A stretch of DNA of 64,000 bases from Anaerococcus senegalensis JC48. GTDB lineage: Bacteria > Bacillota > Clostridia > Tissierellales > Peptoniphilaceae. Under the pieces are notes generated by a model that was not told where the DNA came from, ran no database searches, and worked only from the letters and a program-made list of their open reading frames with translations. Both the position numbers and the translations under genes were made by a program. This document shows, piece by piece, positions 44,981 through 53,359 of this stretch; position 1 is the stretch's first letter; every line of letters starts with the position of its first letter. Where the stretch lies: contig NZ_HE578908.1 of assembly GCF_000321005.1 (NCBI RefSeq), forward strand, positions 1 through 64,000, in the 5' to 3' direction.

Positions 44981-47689
44981 ATGTTAGAGCTTAAAAATAT
45001 TAGTAAAATATACAAAACAGGAGAAAGTGAACAAAAAGCTCTTGATGATATAAATATTTCATTTAGAAAAAATGAATTTATTTCAATTCTAGGCCCATCT
45101 GGTGGTGGAAAAACTAGCCTTTTAAATATAATAGGCGGACTTATGAATTATACATCAGGAGATTTGATAATAGATGGTAGGTCTACCAAAAAATTTAAGG
45201 ATAGGGATTGGGATTATTATAGAAACAGGTCGGTCGGCTTCGTTTTTCAATCCTATAACCTAATTGGCCATCAAAACATTTTAAAAAATGTAGAACTCGC
45301 CTTAACTCTTTCAGGCGAAAAGAAAGAATTAAGGGAAGATTTGGCAAAAAAAGCCTTGGAAAAAGTAGGCCTATCTGATCATATTTATAAAAAACCTGCC
45401 CAATTATCAGGTGGACAAATGCAAAGAGTTGCTATTGCCCGTGCCCTTGTGAATAATCCAGAAATAATTCTTGCCGATGAACCTACAGGGGCTCTTGATA
45501 CAGAAACTTCAAAGGAAATTATGAATTTGTTAAAAGAAGTTTCAAAAGACAGACTTGTAATTATGGTAACCCATAATCCAGAATTGGCAGAAAAATATTC
45601 TACAAGAATTGTAAGATTAAAAGATGGGAAGATTTTATCGGATTCAAATCCATATGAAGAAGAAAAAACAAAAGATGAATTTAAAACCAAAAAATTATCT
45701 CTATCTCTCCCAACAGCCTTAAAACTTTCTTTTAATAATCTTTTGACAAAAAAAGCTAGGACAATTCTTACAGCCTTTGCAGGATCAATCGGAATTATTG
45801 GAATTGCTTTAATTCTATCCCTATCAAATGGGGTAGATGATTTTATAAAGGAAAGTCAAAGAAAAACATTAAAATCTTATCCCATAGAAATAAAGGAAGA
45901 AAGCCTAAATCTTGGGGATAATTTTATGAGAGATCCTGCTGATGATGAAAATCACAAAAAAGATGATAAAAATATTTTGGCAAACAATGATATTTTAAAA
46001 AGGAAATCAACCCTAACATCATCAATTTCAGAAAATAACCTATCACCATTTAAGGCTTACTTAGATAAGAAAAATTTAAGTAAGACAATTGGAAAACACT
46101 CAACAAATTATATTTACAATTTAAATTTACAAATATATGGAAAAGATAAGGATGGAAATCTTATAAATACAGACGGATCCGATTTTAAAGATGACGAGAA
46201 TGAAATGTTTTCATCAAATAGCCCTACAATTTTTAATATGGGATCAAGCGAGCATAAAAATTTTAGACAAATAATTTCTAACAAGGATGGATCAATTTCA
46301 AATATTGTAAAAGAAGAATATGATTTAATAGGTGGAAAATGGCCAGAAAATGCCAACGAATTAGTTTTATTTACAGATAAGAATAATTCTATTGATAGGG
46401 AAAGTTTGTATGAGCTTGGAATTTTACCAAAAAAAGACTACAAAAACATTTTAACTAAAATGAAAGATGGAGATAAAATTAAACTTGACAATAAAAAAAT
46501 AAAAACAAAAGATCTTTTAGGTCATGAATTTAAGGCCTTAATTCCAGCTGATTTTTATAAAAAAGAAAATAATAAGTATAAAAATATAGAAGAAGATGAC
46601 AACGAAAAGAAAAAGATAATTGAAAATGCATATAAAATAAAAATAGTGGGAATTGCCAGGGCAAAAAAAGATAGCGAAACAAATCAAACAAACACTGCCC
46701 CTCTTGGTTTTACATCAAAATTTACTGACCAAATGATAAAAAGAGCAGGAGAGTCTCAAATTGTAAAAGACCAAGAAAATAATAAAGACATTAATATTTT
46801 AAACAATATTGCCTTTAAGGCAAAAAATGAGGATGAAAAAAGAAAGGCAAGTAAATCATATCTTGAAAATTTAGACCCTGACCAAAAATTAAAAGCCCAA
46901 TCATTTTTGCTAGCAAATTCTGATAAATTAAAAGAAAATATCAAAAAAGCATCAATGAGTTCTATGAATAAACCAAGTCAAAATCAAGGACAAAATATGG
47001 ATATAATTGGACTTTTCCTAAAAGATCCTGAAGATAAGGTTTTGGATAAATTATATGATGAAGAGCTTTCATCAAATTCTTACCAAAATAACCTAGAAGA
47101 TTTTGGTTATGTTTCCAAAAATACCCCATCTGAAATAAAAATTTATGTGGAAAATTTTGAAAACAGGGACAAGGTAAAAAAAATAATTGATGATTTTAAC
47201 AAAAATAAAAAAGAAAAAGATAAAATTCACTACACAGATTTTGTAGGTCTTTTAACCTCATCAATAAGAACAATAATAAATGCAATTTCTTATGTTCTAA
47301 TTGCATTTGTTGGCGTTTCTCTCGTTGTTTCATCAATAATGATTGGAATAATAACCTATATTTCCGTTTTAGAAAGGACAAAAGAAATAGGAATTTTAAG
47401 ATCAATTGGAGCTAGCAAAAAAGATATTAGAAAAGTATTTTTATCAGAAACTTTTATGGAAGGATTATTATCTGGACTTCTTGGAGTTATTGTAACAAGT
47501 CTTTTAAATATTCCAATTAGTAAAATCATACAAAATATGACAAATATTTCCTACATTAAGTCATCACTTCCTATAAAAGCTGGTATAATTCTTGTAATAA
47601 TTTCAGTTTTACTAACCCTACTTGCAGGAATTATTCCATCATCAATAGCAGCTAAAAAAGACCCAGTTGAAGCTTTGCAAAGTGAATAA
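44981..47689 (+). CDS. ABC transporter, ATPase fused to FtsX-like permease
   Basis: 902 residues. An N-terminal ATPase (about 1-230) has Walker A G-P-S-G-G-G-K-T, signature L-S-G-G-Q-M-Q-R and Walker B I-I-L-A-D-E-P. A membrane span near 265, a large charged extracellular region (about 290-770) and three C-terminal FtsX/MacB spans follow. The extracytoplasmic region is rich in lysine, aspartate and asparagine and lacks a clear known domain. Such single-chain ATPase-permeases (MacB/BceAB-like) handle peptides, lipids or antibiotic stress. Single gene with a T-rich terminator after it; an ArsR/SdpI pair follows. Confidence 0.85.
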   Translation: MLELKNISKIYKTGESEQKALDDINISFRKNEFISILGPSGGGKTSLLNIIGGLMNYTSGDLIIDGRSTKKFKDRDWDYYRNRSVGFVFQSYNLIGHQNILKNVELALTLSGEKKELREDLAKKALEKVGLSDHIYKKPAQLSGGQMQRVAIARALVNNPEIILADEPTGALDTETSKEIMNLLKEVSKDRLVIMVTHNPELAEKYSTRIVRLKDGKILSDSNPYEEEKTKDEFKTKKLSLSLPTALKLSFNNLLTKKARTILTAFAGSIGIIGIALILSLSNGVDDFIKESQRKTLKSYPIEIKEESLNLGDNFMRDPADDENHKKDDKNILANNDILKRKSTLTSSISENNLSPFKAYLDKKNLSKTIGKHSTNYIYNLNLQIYGKDKDGNLINTDGSDFKDDENEMFSSNSPTIFNMGSSEHKNFRQIISNKDGSISNIVKEEYDLIGGKWPENANELVLFTDKNNSIDRESLYELGILPKKDYKNILTKMKDGDKIKLDNKKIKTKDLLGHEFKALIPADFYKKENNKYKNIEEDDNEKKKIIENAYKIKIVGIARAKKDSETNQTNTAPLGFTSKFTDQMIKRAGESQIVKDQENNKDINILNNIAFKAKNEDEKRKASKSYLENLDPDQKLKAQSFLLANSDKLKENIKKASMSSMNKPSQNQGQNMDIIGLFLKDPEDKVLDKLYDEELSSNSYQNNLEDFGYVSKNTPSEIKIYVENFENRDKVKKIIDDFNKNKKEKDKIHYTDFVGLLTSSIRTIINAISYVLIAFVGVSLVVSSIMIGIITYISVLERTKEIGILRSIGASKKDIRKVFLSETFMEGLLSGLLGVIVTSLLNIPISKIIQNMTNISYIKSSLPIKAGIILVIISVLLTLLAGIIPSSIAAKKDPVEALQSE

Positions 47690-47705
47690 AAGTTAAAAAT
47701 AATTT

Positions 47706-47750
47706 AAGTCAAATCTATTTAGATATTTTTCAAAATAGATTTGACTTTTT
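47706..47750 (+). terminator. Terminator of the ABC transporter, with operator-like core
   Basis: GTCAAATCTATTT and its complement form a 13-bp stem, then a T-run. The centre (47715-47741) is 25 of 27 bases identical to the palindrome in front of the sdpR-like gene (47778-47804), so the regulator may also bind here. Confidence 0.8.
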
Positions 47751-47777
47751 TTATTTTAAATCTTATAATATAAATAA

Positions 47778-47801
47778 CTATTTAGATAATTATCAAAATA
47801 G
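47778..47801. promoter_or_regulatory. Operator-like palindrome before sdpR
   Basis: A 24-bp near-perfect palindrome (arms CTATTTAGATAA and TTATCAAAATAG, one mismatch). It lies 20 bases before the TTG start of the ArsR-type gene and just ahead of the SD. This position and size fit autorepression by an ArsR-family dimer. A near copy lies 63 bases upstream inside the terminator. Confidence 0.6.
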
Positions 47802-47820
47802 ATTGAAAGGTTGTGATATT

Positions 47821-48096
47821 TTGTTTTCCGATACTTTTAAAGCCTTATCAGATCCTGTTAGGATTGAAATATTAAATTTATTGAGAAAAAAAGGATCTAT
47901 GAATGCAGGAGAAATTGCTGAAAATTTTGACCTATCAAGGGCAACCATCTCTCACCATTTAAAACTATTAAAAAATGAAGATTTAATTTATGAAACAAAA
48001 AAGAAAAATTTTATTTATTATGAGCTAAACACAAGTATTTTTGAGGAAATAATGGCTTGGTTTGTTAAATTTAAAGGAGTAGAAAATGAAAAATAA
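47821..48096 (+). CDS. sdpR: ArsR-family repressor, SdpR-like
   Basis: About 91 residues, one winged-helix domain: A-L-S-D-P-V-R-I-E-I-L-N-L-L, with the recognition helix L-S-R-A-T-I-S-H-H-L-K-L-L. No metal-binding cysteine cluster is seen, so it is closer to SdpR than to metal sensors. The start is taken as TTG 47821, because GAAAGG lies 10 bases upstream and the protein then begins F-S-D-T-F-K-A-L-S-D-P, as in homologues. The longer reading from TTG 47803 would lie in the operator flank. It overlaps the sdpI gene by 11 bases. Confidence 0.85.
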   Translation: MFSDTFKALSDPVRIEILNLLRKKGSMNAGEIAENFDLSRATISHHLKLLKNEDLIYETKKKNFIYYELNTSIFEEIMAWFVKFKGVENEK

Positions 48097-48727
48097 AATT
48101 AAATTTAAAAAAGAAAGTATAATTTCTGTAATTTTTACTATTATCTTATTTGCCCTAGTAAACATCATATTTTATAAAAAAATGCCAGATACTATACCAA
48201 CACATTGGAATATTAACAATGAAATTGATGATTATTCTAGTAAATTCAGCGCCTTTATAAAAACTCCAATGTTTTTAATTTTTCTAAATATTTTTTCATG
48301 CTTTATGCTTGATAACGACCCAAAAAACAAGAATGTAAATAAGCTTATAATATTAATTGGAAAAGCTACTGTTCCACTCATTTTACTTATAACTTATATG
48401 ATAAGTGTTTTTTATGGTTTAGATAAAAAAATAAATGTTATGGTAATAGTTTCAGTATTTGTTGGTTTTCTTTTAATAGTTATGGGAAATTATCTTCCAA
48501 AAACAAAAAGAAATTACACAGTAGGAATAAAAATTCCTTGGACCTTAAATAGCGACGAAAACTGGAATAAAACTCATAGACTTGCAGGATATTTATTTAT
48601 TCTGGGTGGAATTTTATTTTTAATAAATCCATTTATTGGAAAAAATTACTATATATTTATAATTTTAGCAGTAACAAGTATTATCCCAACAATTTATTCT
48701 TTTTATCTTTACAAAAATGGAATTTAA
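48086..48727 (+). CDS. sdpI: SdpI-family immunity/membrane protein
   Basis: 213 residues with about six membrane spans. DUF1648 part: K-M-P-D-T-I-P-T-H-W-N; C-terminal SdpI signature P-K-T-K-R-N-Y-T-V-G-I-K-I-P-W-T and W-N-K-T-H-R-L-A-G. In Bacillus the sdpRI operon makes an immunity protein and its repressor, and the SdpI protein also acts as signal sensor. Here no sdpABC toxin genes are nearby, but an ABC exporter lies just upstream. The gene overlaps sdpR, so the pair is an operon. Confidence 0.87.
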   Translation: MKNKIKFKKESIISVIFTIILFALVNIIFYKKMPDTIPTHWNINNEIDDYSSKFSAFIKTPMFLIFLNIFSCFMLDNDPKNKNVNKLIILIGKATVPLILLITYMISVFYGLDKKINVMVIVSVFVGFLLIVMGNYLPKTKRNYTVGIKIPWTLNSDENWNKTHRLAGYLFILGGILFLINPFIGKNYYIFIILAVTSIIPTIYSFYLYKNGI

Positions 48728-48731
48728 ATAC

Positions 48732-48768
48732 AAAAAAAGCATTGAACCTAAAGTCCAATGCTTTTTTC
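48732..48768. terminator. Bidirectional terminator between sdpI and the amidase
   Basis: AAAAAGCATTG and CAATGCTTTTT flank a 10-base loop, with A-run on the left and T-run on the right. It serves sdpI and the convergent amidase gene. Confidence 0.85.
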
Positions 48769-49572
48769 TTAGATTAAAATCTGATTAACCCTTCTTTGTA
48801 CGGCATAATAATCATATCCTGCCTGTGTCAATCTTTTTTTCCTCTCATTTCCATTTCCCCAATCGCCTCTTATAACTTCTCTTGCAAGTATGTCAATTGG
48901 TTTATTATTTTTTCTTGGATAAATTTCATTTCCATAATTATCAAATACTTTCAATTTATATTTTCTAGCACAATTTTTAGCATTATCTAAGGATTTAAAA
49001 GCTCCTTTTTGACTTTTAACATCTTTAAAAGATTTTCTAACCCTATATAAGTTTGAGTTATTATTTTTACAAAGTCTTTTATTTACTTCATTTGCAATAT
49101 AAGAAAATTTTTTACCAAGGTAAGGGCCCGGGCAATTTGTACTTGCATACCATTCATGTTTTTGCAACACTCCTTTTTTATTTCCAGTATAAGAACAAGG
49201 ATAAATATTATTTCTCCTGCAAATATCTGTCACCAAATCAATCAACCTATCTAAAACAAAATCTGAAATTTCCCAATTTGGCCCTCTTGTAGAATTTCCA
49301 ACTTCAATTGTGATAGCGCGATTATCACACCATGAAGAAGAACTTGTCCACGCTCTATTTTTTTCATCTACACCCAAAACAATAACCCCATCTGATCCTA
49401 AATTATAATTTGCAGAAGCTTGTCTTTGTCTTGGAAGAAAAATTTTTGCCAAGTCTCTACCTTTAATTATTCCTGCTGCATGATGGATGGCAATTTTTGT
49501 AATTTTTTGATTTCTTAGCCCACTATGGTTTGGTGATAAAATTATATCATCAATTAATTTACTATTTGTCAT
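48769..49572 (-). CDS. N-acetylmuramoyl-L-alanine amidase (endolysin-type) with CW_7 repeat
   Basis: Cell-wall hydrolase that cuts the bond between muramic acid and the stem peptide. 267 residues. The amidase_2/PGRP domain (about 10-165) has zinc ligands in I-A-I-H-H-A-A, H-E-W-Y and C-P-G-P-Y. A SPOR-like segment follows (about 173-215), then a Cpl-7 cell-wall-binding repeat at the C-terminus: L-A-R-E-V-I-R-G-D-W-G-N-G and R-L-T-Q-A-G-Y-D-Y-Y-A-V. The architecture is phage endolysin-like. There is no signal peptide, as expected when a holin releases it; the holin gene overlaps its start by 4 bases. Confidence 0.9.
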   Translation of the reverse strand: MTNSKLIDDIILSPNHSGLRNQKITKIAIHHAAGIIKGRDLAKIFLPRQRQASANYNLGSDGVIVLGVDEKNRAWTSSSSWCDNRAITIEVGNSTRGPNWEISDFVLDRLIDLVTDICRRNNIYPCSYTGNKKGVLQKHEWYASTNCPGPYLGKKFSYIANEVNKRLCKNNNSNLYRVRKSFKDVKSQKGAFKSLDNAKNCARKYKLKVFDNYGNEIYPRKNNKPIDILAREVIRGDWGNGNERKKRLTQAGYDYYAVQRRVNQILI

Positions 49573-49967
49573 TTTTCCTCCTTAAATTGTTCTAATAAAA
49601 CTTTTAATTTCATTGGAATTGGTAAACCAAGAGCAAGGGAATTTTCCAAAATAGAAATTCCCTCATTTGCTATATAAAAAAATATAATAGCAGTTTTAAT
49701 CATTGGTTCAGATTTAATTAGGTTTTTATCACACAAATTTCCTATTCCAACAATAATAAAAATCATAATTTTCTTAGCAATACCCTTAAAACCAATTTTT
49801 GAAGAAAGTTTTCCATCTACTCCTGCCCTTAAAATCCCTGTCATATAATCTGCTATTACAAAACATAAAAGACTATAAACAAAAGCATCAATTTCACCAA
49901 AATAAAATCCCAAAAAAGATCCAAGCATGGTAAATATATAAGCAAAGACTTCCTTGAATTTTTCCAT
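49569..49967 (-). CDS. Phage-type holin (phage_holin_4/TcdE family)
   Basis: About 132 residues. Three predicted membrane spans: near the N-terminus (G-S-F-L-G-F-Y-F-G), one in the A-F-V-Y-S-L-L-C-F-V-I-A-D-Y segment and one around A-I-I-F-F-Y-I-A-N-E-G-I. The conserved motif D-Y-x-T-G-I-L is present as D-Y-M-T-G-I-L. Family members form pores for endolysin release and, as TcdE, for toxin secretion. ATG 49967 is chosen because GGGAGGTGA lies just before it; the GTG 18 bases upstream lies in the SD. It overlaps the amidase start by 4 bases. Confidence 0.88.
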   Translation of the reverse strand: MEKFKEVFAYIFTMLGSFLGFYFGEIDAFVYSLLCFVIADYMTGILRAGVDGKLSSKIGFKGIAKKIMIFIIVGIGNLCDKNLIKSEPMIKTAIIFFYIANEGISILENSLALGLPIPMKLKVLLEQFKEEK

Positions 49968-50023
49968 AAAAAAATCACCTCCCACTTATATATAAGTAGA
50001 AAGGTGAAAATGTCCCTAAATTA

Positions 50024-50509
50024 TTAATCTTCAAAAGCCTTAAGTTCTATTTCTTTTTTAATTTTATTAATTTCCTTAGATCTTTCTTTTGAAAGTTTTT
50101 TGATAAGAGTAATAAGTTTTTTCTCAGATTTTTGAATATCCAATTTCTTTTTTCTCATATCAATTCTTAATTTCATATCTGAAATAGGATTTCTAGGTCT
50201 AGAAAACTGACTAAGTTTATAAGGAAGATCAATAATTGATGCAAGTTTTGGATCAAATGTTAATAAATTTGAGTGAAGACTCAAAAGAACGTCTTGGCTC
50301 CTATCAATTGCTTTATTTATAGAATTATTTTTGTTAGATCTTAAAAAATCTCCAAGCATATTTCTTCCAACAAGTCCAGTAAAAGAATAATCAGAAGCTT
50401 TTCCTACTCTCTTTGTTGCCCTTTGCAAAACTCCAAGAGCATCTCTTGCTTCATCAAGTAATTTATCAATTTCTTTTATCTTATCATTTTCATATTTAAA
50501 ATCTTTCAT
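50024..50509 (-). CDS. Coiled-coil protein of unknown function in the holin/amidase cassette
   Basis: 161 residues from ATG 50509, which has GGGGAG ahead of it. No family recognised. The N-terminal 40 residues are helical and charged (N-D-K-I-K-E-I-D-K-L-L-D-E). A middle segment has F-T-G-L-V-G-R-N-M-L-G. The last 50 residues are a lysine-rich coiled coil. It is 56 bases upstream of the holin on the same strand. No phage structural or recombinase gene is in the neighbourhood, so it may be the third gene of a stand-alone lysis or export cassette. Confidence 0.6.
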   Translation of the reverse strand: MKDFKYENDKIKEIDKLLDEARDALGVLQRATKRVGKASDYSFTGLVGRNMLGDFLRSNKNNSINKAIDRSQDVLLSLHSNLLTFDPKLASIIDLPYKLSQFSRPRNPISDMKLRIDMRKKKLDIQKSEKKLITLIKKLSKERSKEINKIKKEIELKAFED

Positions 50510-50542
50510 AAAACTCTCCCCTAATTTATCTTTATAATATAT

Positions 50543-50578
50543 TATACCCATTGTTGGTAAATAATCTTTTTGGGTATA
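50543..50578. promoter_or_regulatory. Symmetrical inverted repeat between divergent promoters
   Basis: TATACCCA (50543-50550) and TGGGTATA (50571-50578) are perfect complements with a 20-base centre. The left arm overlaps a minus-strand TATAAT and the right arm a plus-strand TATAAG, so the same repeat sits in both divergent -10 regions. It could be a shared operator for the cassette gene and the DUF3783-like gene. Confidence 0.4.
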
Positions 50579-50611
50579 AGATAAAATATGAAAAAAAGAA
50601 AAGGAGAGTTT

Positions 50612-51166
50612 ATGGCATTAATTATTTTATTTAACGCTAATGATATAGAAAAAGAAAAATTAAAAATTTTATGTGAAAAGGAAAATGTAAAATTAAAATT
50701 AATAGGAATGGAAGATGTTAATCAAAAGGTTGGATATCTTGCTGAAATTGAAGGATACGAAAAAATAGAATCAAAGGGCGAACACCTTGACCAATATGAT
50801 TTTACTTTTGCATTTTTTAAGGATTTTGAACAAAAAGAATTATTTGACTTTATCGATAAGATGAGAGCTGAAGGCGTTGTTATTGAACACAAAGCTGGAA
50901 TTACACCAACAAATATTAAGTGGACACTTAGATATTTATTGGAAGAAAACGATCAGGAACACAAAACTATGCAAATTGTAGAAGAAATTAATGGGTATTT
51001 GTCAAAAGCAAGAAAAATAAAAGAAGAAAGTGGAGAAGAAAATCCCCAAATAGCAAAATCAGTAAAGGATCTAAACCAATATTTCCAAAAAGCTGGAGAA
51101 GATTTTGATATAAATATCGCTAAGAAATATAGGGATAAAATTAAAAATTTGGTAGAAAAATTATAA
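50612..51166 (+). CDS. DUF3783-domain protein
   Basis: About 184 residues. The N-terminal 80-residue part matches the DUF3783 pattern, including the F-F-K-D-F-E and M-R-A-E-G-V-x-I-x-H-K-A-G segments that end with I-T-P-T-N-I-K-W-T. A helical, lysine/glutamate-rich C-terminal half follows. No enzyme motif or membrane span is visible. ATG 50612 follows AAAAGGAGAGTTT, so it is preferred over the ATG 24 bases upstream. Function unknown. Single gene with a terminator. Confidence 0.75.
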   Translation: MALIILFNANDIEKEKLKILCEKENVKLKLIGMEDVNQKVGYLAEIEGYEKIESKGEHLDQYDFTFAFFKDFEQKELFDFIDKMRAEGVVIEHKAGITPTNIKWTLRYLLEENDQEHKTMQIVEEINGYLSKARKIKEESGEENPQIAKSVKDLNQYFQKAGEDFDINIAKKYRDKIKNLVEKL

Positions 51167-51170
51167 TAGA

Positions 51171-51203
51171 AACTCTTACATTAATTTGTAAGAGTTTTTA
51201 TTT
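51171..51203. terminator. Terminator between the DUF3783 gene and the hydrolase
   Basis: AACTCTTACA and its complement make a 10-bp stem with a 6-base loop, followed by T-rich sequence on the plus strand. It overlaps the 3' end of the convergent hydrolase gene. Confidence 0.8.
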
Positions 51204-52076
51204 ATATTTTTTTAGAAATTTAGAAATAATATTTTTAAAATTTTCTGGTTCACTTTCTGCAAATTTTGTATGTGGAATTTCTTTGGAAGTATAAATTTCT
51301 TTTTTATTGGTATTTATAGCCTTATAGATATCTTCTCCCATATGATATGGGGTAACTTTATCTGAATATGAATTTATTATTAGTACTGGACATTTAATTT
51401 TTGTATTTTTTAGCCATTTTCTTGTATCTATATCTTTTAAACTAAAGCCAAGTTTTGTTTTTAAGAAAATATTTCCAGTAAATTTCATCAAGGCTTGTGG
51501 TATTCCTTGATTTTTTTCTACCTTTTCAAAAACTTTATCAGAAAATTCGTTGGAATCGGAAACCGGACAATCTAAGATCATATAATCTATAAGACTATCG
51601 TTACGACTTGCAGCAATAATTGAACTTGCCCCTCCATAAGATTCTCCATATAAAAGAATTTTCCCCTCATTTTTAACAATTTTTTTTGCATATTCTAAAT
51701 AATCTAGACAATCATAAGATTCTAATACTCCAAAAGTAGAATATTTTGCTAAATTTTCACCTGAATTTCTTTGATCAAATATTAAAAGACTAAAACCCAA
51801 ATCATAAAGTCCTTGACCTTGACTATACATTGAATATTTTGTACCACCAAGTCCATGGACCATTACTGCAATATTTTTTGCATTTTTATTTTTAACAAAT
51901 ATACCAGGAATTTCATGATCAAATTTTGATGATTTAATTTTAATTTCTTTTATTTTTTTATTTTTAGCAAATTTTTTATATTCATTTTCATACATAGAAA
52001 TATTTTTTACAGTTTTTTCTCTTGGGGTTATATTTGTGAGTCCTTTAAAAGTTTCATTTCCTATAAAATATCCCAT
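51198..52076 (-). CDS. Alpha/beta-hydrolase, start region frameshifted
   Basis: Serine-hydrolase fold, 292 residues as read. The oxyanion region is V-M-V-H-G-L-G-G-T-K-Y, the nucleophile elbow Y-G-E-S-Y-G-G-A-S gives a serine, and C-terminal S-Y-S-D-K-V-T-P and I-P-H-T-K-F supply Asp and His. Substrate unknown. ATG 52076 has no SD. Upstream, the same frame encodes a hydrophobic stretch that would form a signal anchor, but the ATG with the SD (52141) is one base out of frame across a run of eight A. The gene is probably frameshifted, or subject to slippage. See the finding. Confidence 0.75.
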   Translation of the reverse strand: MGYFIGNETFKGLTNITPREKTVKNISMYENEYKKFAKNKKIKEIKIKSSKFDHEIPGIFVKNKNAKNIAVMVHGLGGTKYSMYSQGQGLYDLGFSLLIFDQRNSGENLAKYSTFGVLESYDCLDYLEYAKKIVKNEGKILLYGESYGGASSIIAASRNDSLIDYMILDCPVSDSNEFSDKVFEKVEKNQGIPQALMKFTGNIFLKTKLGFSLKDIDTRKWLKNTKIKCPVLIINSYSDKVTPYHMGEDIYKAINTNKKEIYTSKEIPHTKFAESEPENFKNIISKFLKKYK

Positions 52077-52141
52077 ACCAAGACTTGTAATAATTATAAT
52101 AATTAAAAATAATGATCCAAATATTTTAAATTTTTTTTCAT
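52077..52141 (-). other. Out-of-frame signal-anchor segment of the hydrolase
   Basis: An ATG (52139-52141) with AAGGGGGA just ahead begins A8. Read in that frame it stops after 12 codons. With one extra A it would read M-K-K-K-F-K-I-F-G-S-L-F-L-I-I-I-I-I-T-S and run straight into the hydrolase frame: a positively charged start followed by a hydrophobic core. This is the expected true N-terminus. Confidence 0.6.
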
Positions 52142-52325
52142 AAAATCCCCCTTAAATTAATTTTATTATACATGAATTTTCATATTTAACCTACAATCTT
52201 GTATAAAATTTTACTTATACTTTACATTTCAGTATAAAAATTTATAAATTTATTTGTATTTATAAAAAATAAAATATTCTGTATTATAATCTAGAAGTGA
52301 TTAGATAAAATAATTGTAAAGAAAT

Positions 52326-52354
52326 TTGACAAGTAAAAAAAATCATGGTATGAT
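52326..52354 (+). promoter_or_regulatory. Promoter of the orphan T-box
   Basis: Perfect TTGACA (52326-52331), a 17-base spacer and TATGAT (52349-52354) immediately before the T-box leader. This is a strong vegetative promoter and argues that the leader is still transcribed. Confidence 0.75.
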
Positions 52355-52359
52355 TCTAC

Positions 52360-52586
52360 CATCACTTAGAAGAGTAAGTAAATTAGAAAAATTAATCACA
52401 GAGAGGTTTCGTTTGCTGGAAGAAACTATAATTATTTTAATTGAACAGAGACTTGGAATAGTTGGAAGTATAATTCATAAGCTTCCCGTTAACCGCGTTT
52501 AGGTCTAGCTAATGAGGCAAATTTTATTTGCGAATTAGGGTGGCAACACGTTTATTATCGTCCCTTTTTGATGGGGCGTTTTTTTA
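52360..52586 (+). promoter_or_regulatory. Orphan T-box riboswitch without a downstream gene
   Basis: The T-box core is AATTAGGGTGGCAACACG (52533-52550), followed by a terminator with arms CGTCCC/GGGGCG and a T-run (52559-52586). Upstream, a stem I-like region holds AGAGAGGTTTC with GCTGGAAGAAAC, matching the AG bulge and apical loop of T-box stems. The specifier is ambiguous: the 3' side of the specifier loop reads GAACAGAG, so AGA (Arg) or CAG (Gln) are the best guesses. No plus-strand gene begins behind the terminator; the next is far downstream and on the opposite strand. Confidence 0.85.
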
Positions 52587-52657
52587 TTATCAAGTTTTTT
52601 TAAGAATTACTTATAGACCACTGATAAACGCTCAAATTACCTAAAATATATAAAATA

Positions 52658-52699
52658 AAAAAATAAACCTAGTAGATTATCTACTAGGTTTGTTTTTTT
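52658..52699. terminator. Bidirectional terminator hairpin
   Basis: AAACCTAGTAG and its complement make an 11-bp stem (loop of 5), T-rich on both sides. It could close the orphan T-box transcript on the plus strand or the rnhA-acetyltransferase remnant on the minus strand. Confidence 0.8.
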
Positions 52700-53359
52700 A
52701 TTAATTATTTTCTTTTGAATATCTTCCAAAGATTTTTTAGCATTATCATAGGCTTTTTTTGCATTTTCATAATCAATATTATAGTAAATCTTTATTTATT
52801 CAACATTTATTTCTTTTTTAACCTTACATGGATTTCAAAAAGCTAGAGAATTTTCTTTTATATCTTTTGTAACTACAGATCCAGATCCTATTACTGTATT
52901 ATCTCCTATTTTTACTCCTGGATTTATTACTACATTTGCCCCTATCCACACATTATTTCCAATTTTTATCTTGTAGGCATATTCTAGACCCTCATTTCTT
53001 TTTTTATAATCAAGTGGGTGACCTGCTGTTGTAATTGTAACATTTGGTCCTATAAATACATTATCTCCAATTTCTACCTTAGCACAATCCAATATTATCA
53101 AATTATGATTTGCATAAAAATTTTCTCCTACTTCTATATTAAAACCATAATCACAAAAAAATGGACTTTCTATAGTGAAATTTTCTTTTGTTTTTATTTT
53201 TAATTTTTTTATTATTTCTTCTCGTTTTTTTTTATTTGATGACCTTGTTTGGTTAAATTCATAGCACAAATCTTGGGATTGTTGCCTTATTTTTTATATT
53301 TCTTCATCATAATTTGCATTATAAAGCTCGCCTTTAAGCATTTTTTCTAATTCTTTCAT
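52697..53359 (-). pseudogene. Decayed sugar O-acetyltransferase gene (maa/lacA type)
   Basis: Left-handed beta-helix acetyltransferase of the maltose/galactoside O-acetyltransferase group. The frame is otherwise continuous for about 220 codons but has three stops: TAA at 53294-53296 (codon 22), TGA at 52835-52837 where G-N-P-C calls for glycine (GGA), and TAA at 52796-52798. Recognisable parts are M-K-E-L-E-K-M-L-K-G-E-L-Y, the hexapeptide repeats (I-G-D-N-V-F-I-G, I-G-N-N-V-W-I-G) and N-P-C-K-V-K-K-E-I. The longest open piece is 53269-52835. The ATG overlaps the rnhA stop (ATGA), so it was once translated with it. It is most likely inactive. Confidence 0.8.

Noticed and set aside
52835-52837. 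TGA in the acetyltransferase remnant read as a sense codon
   Set aside because: Two other in-frame stops (TAA) are present and all intact genes in the window end normally, so codon reassignment is not supported.
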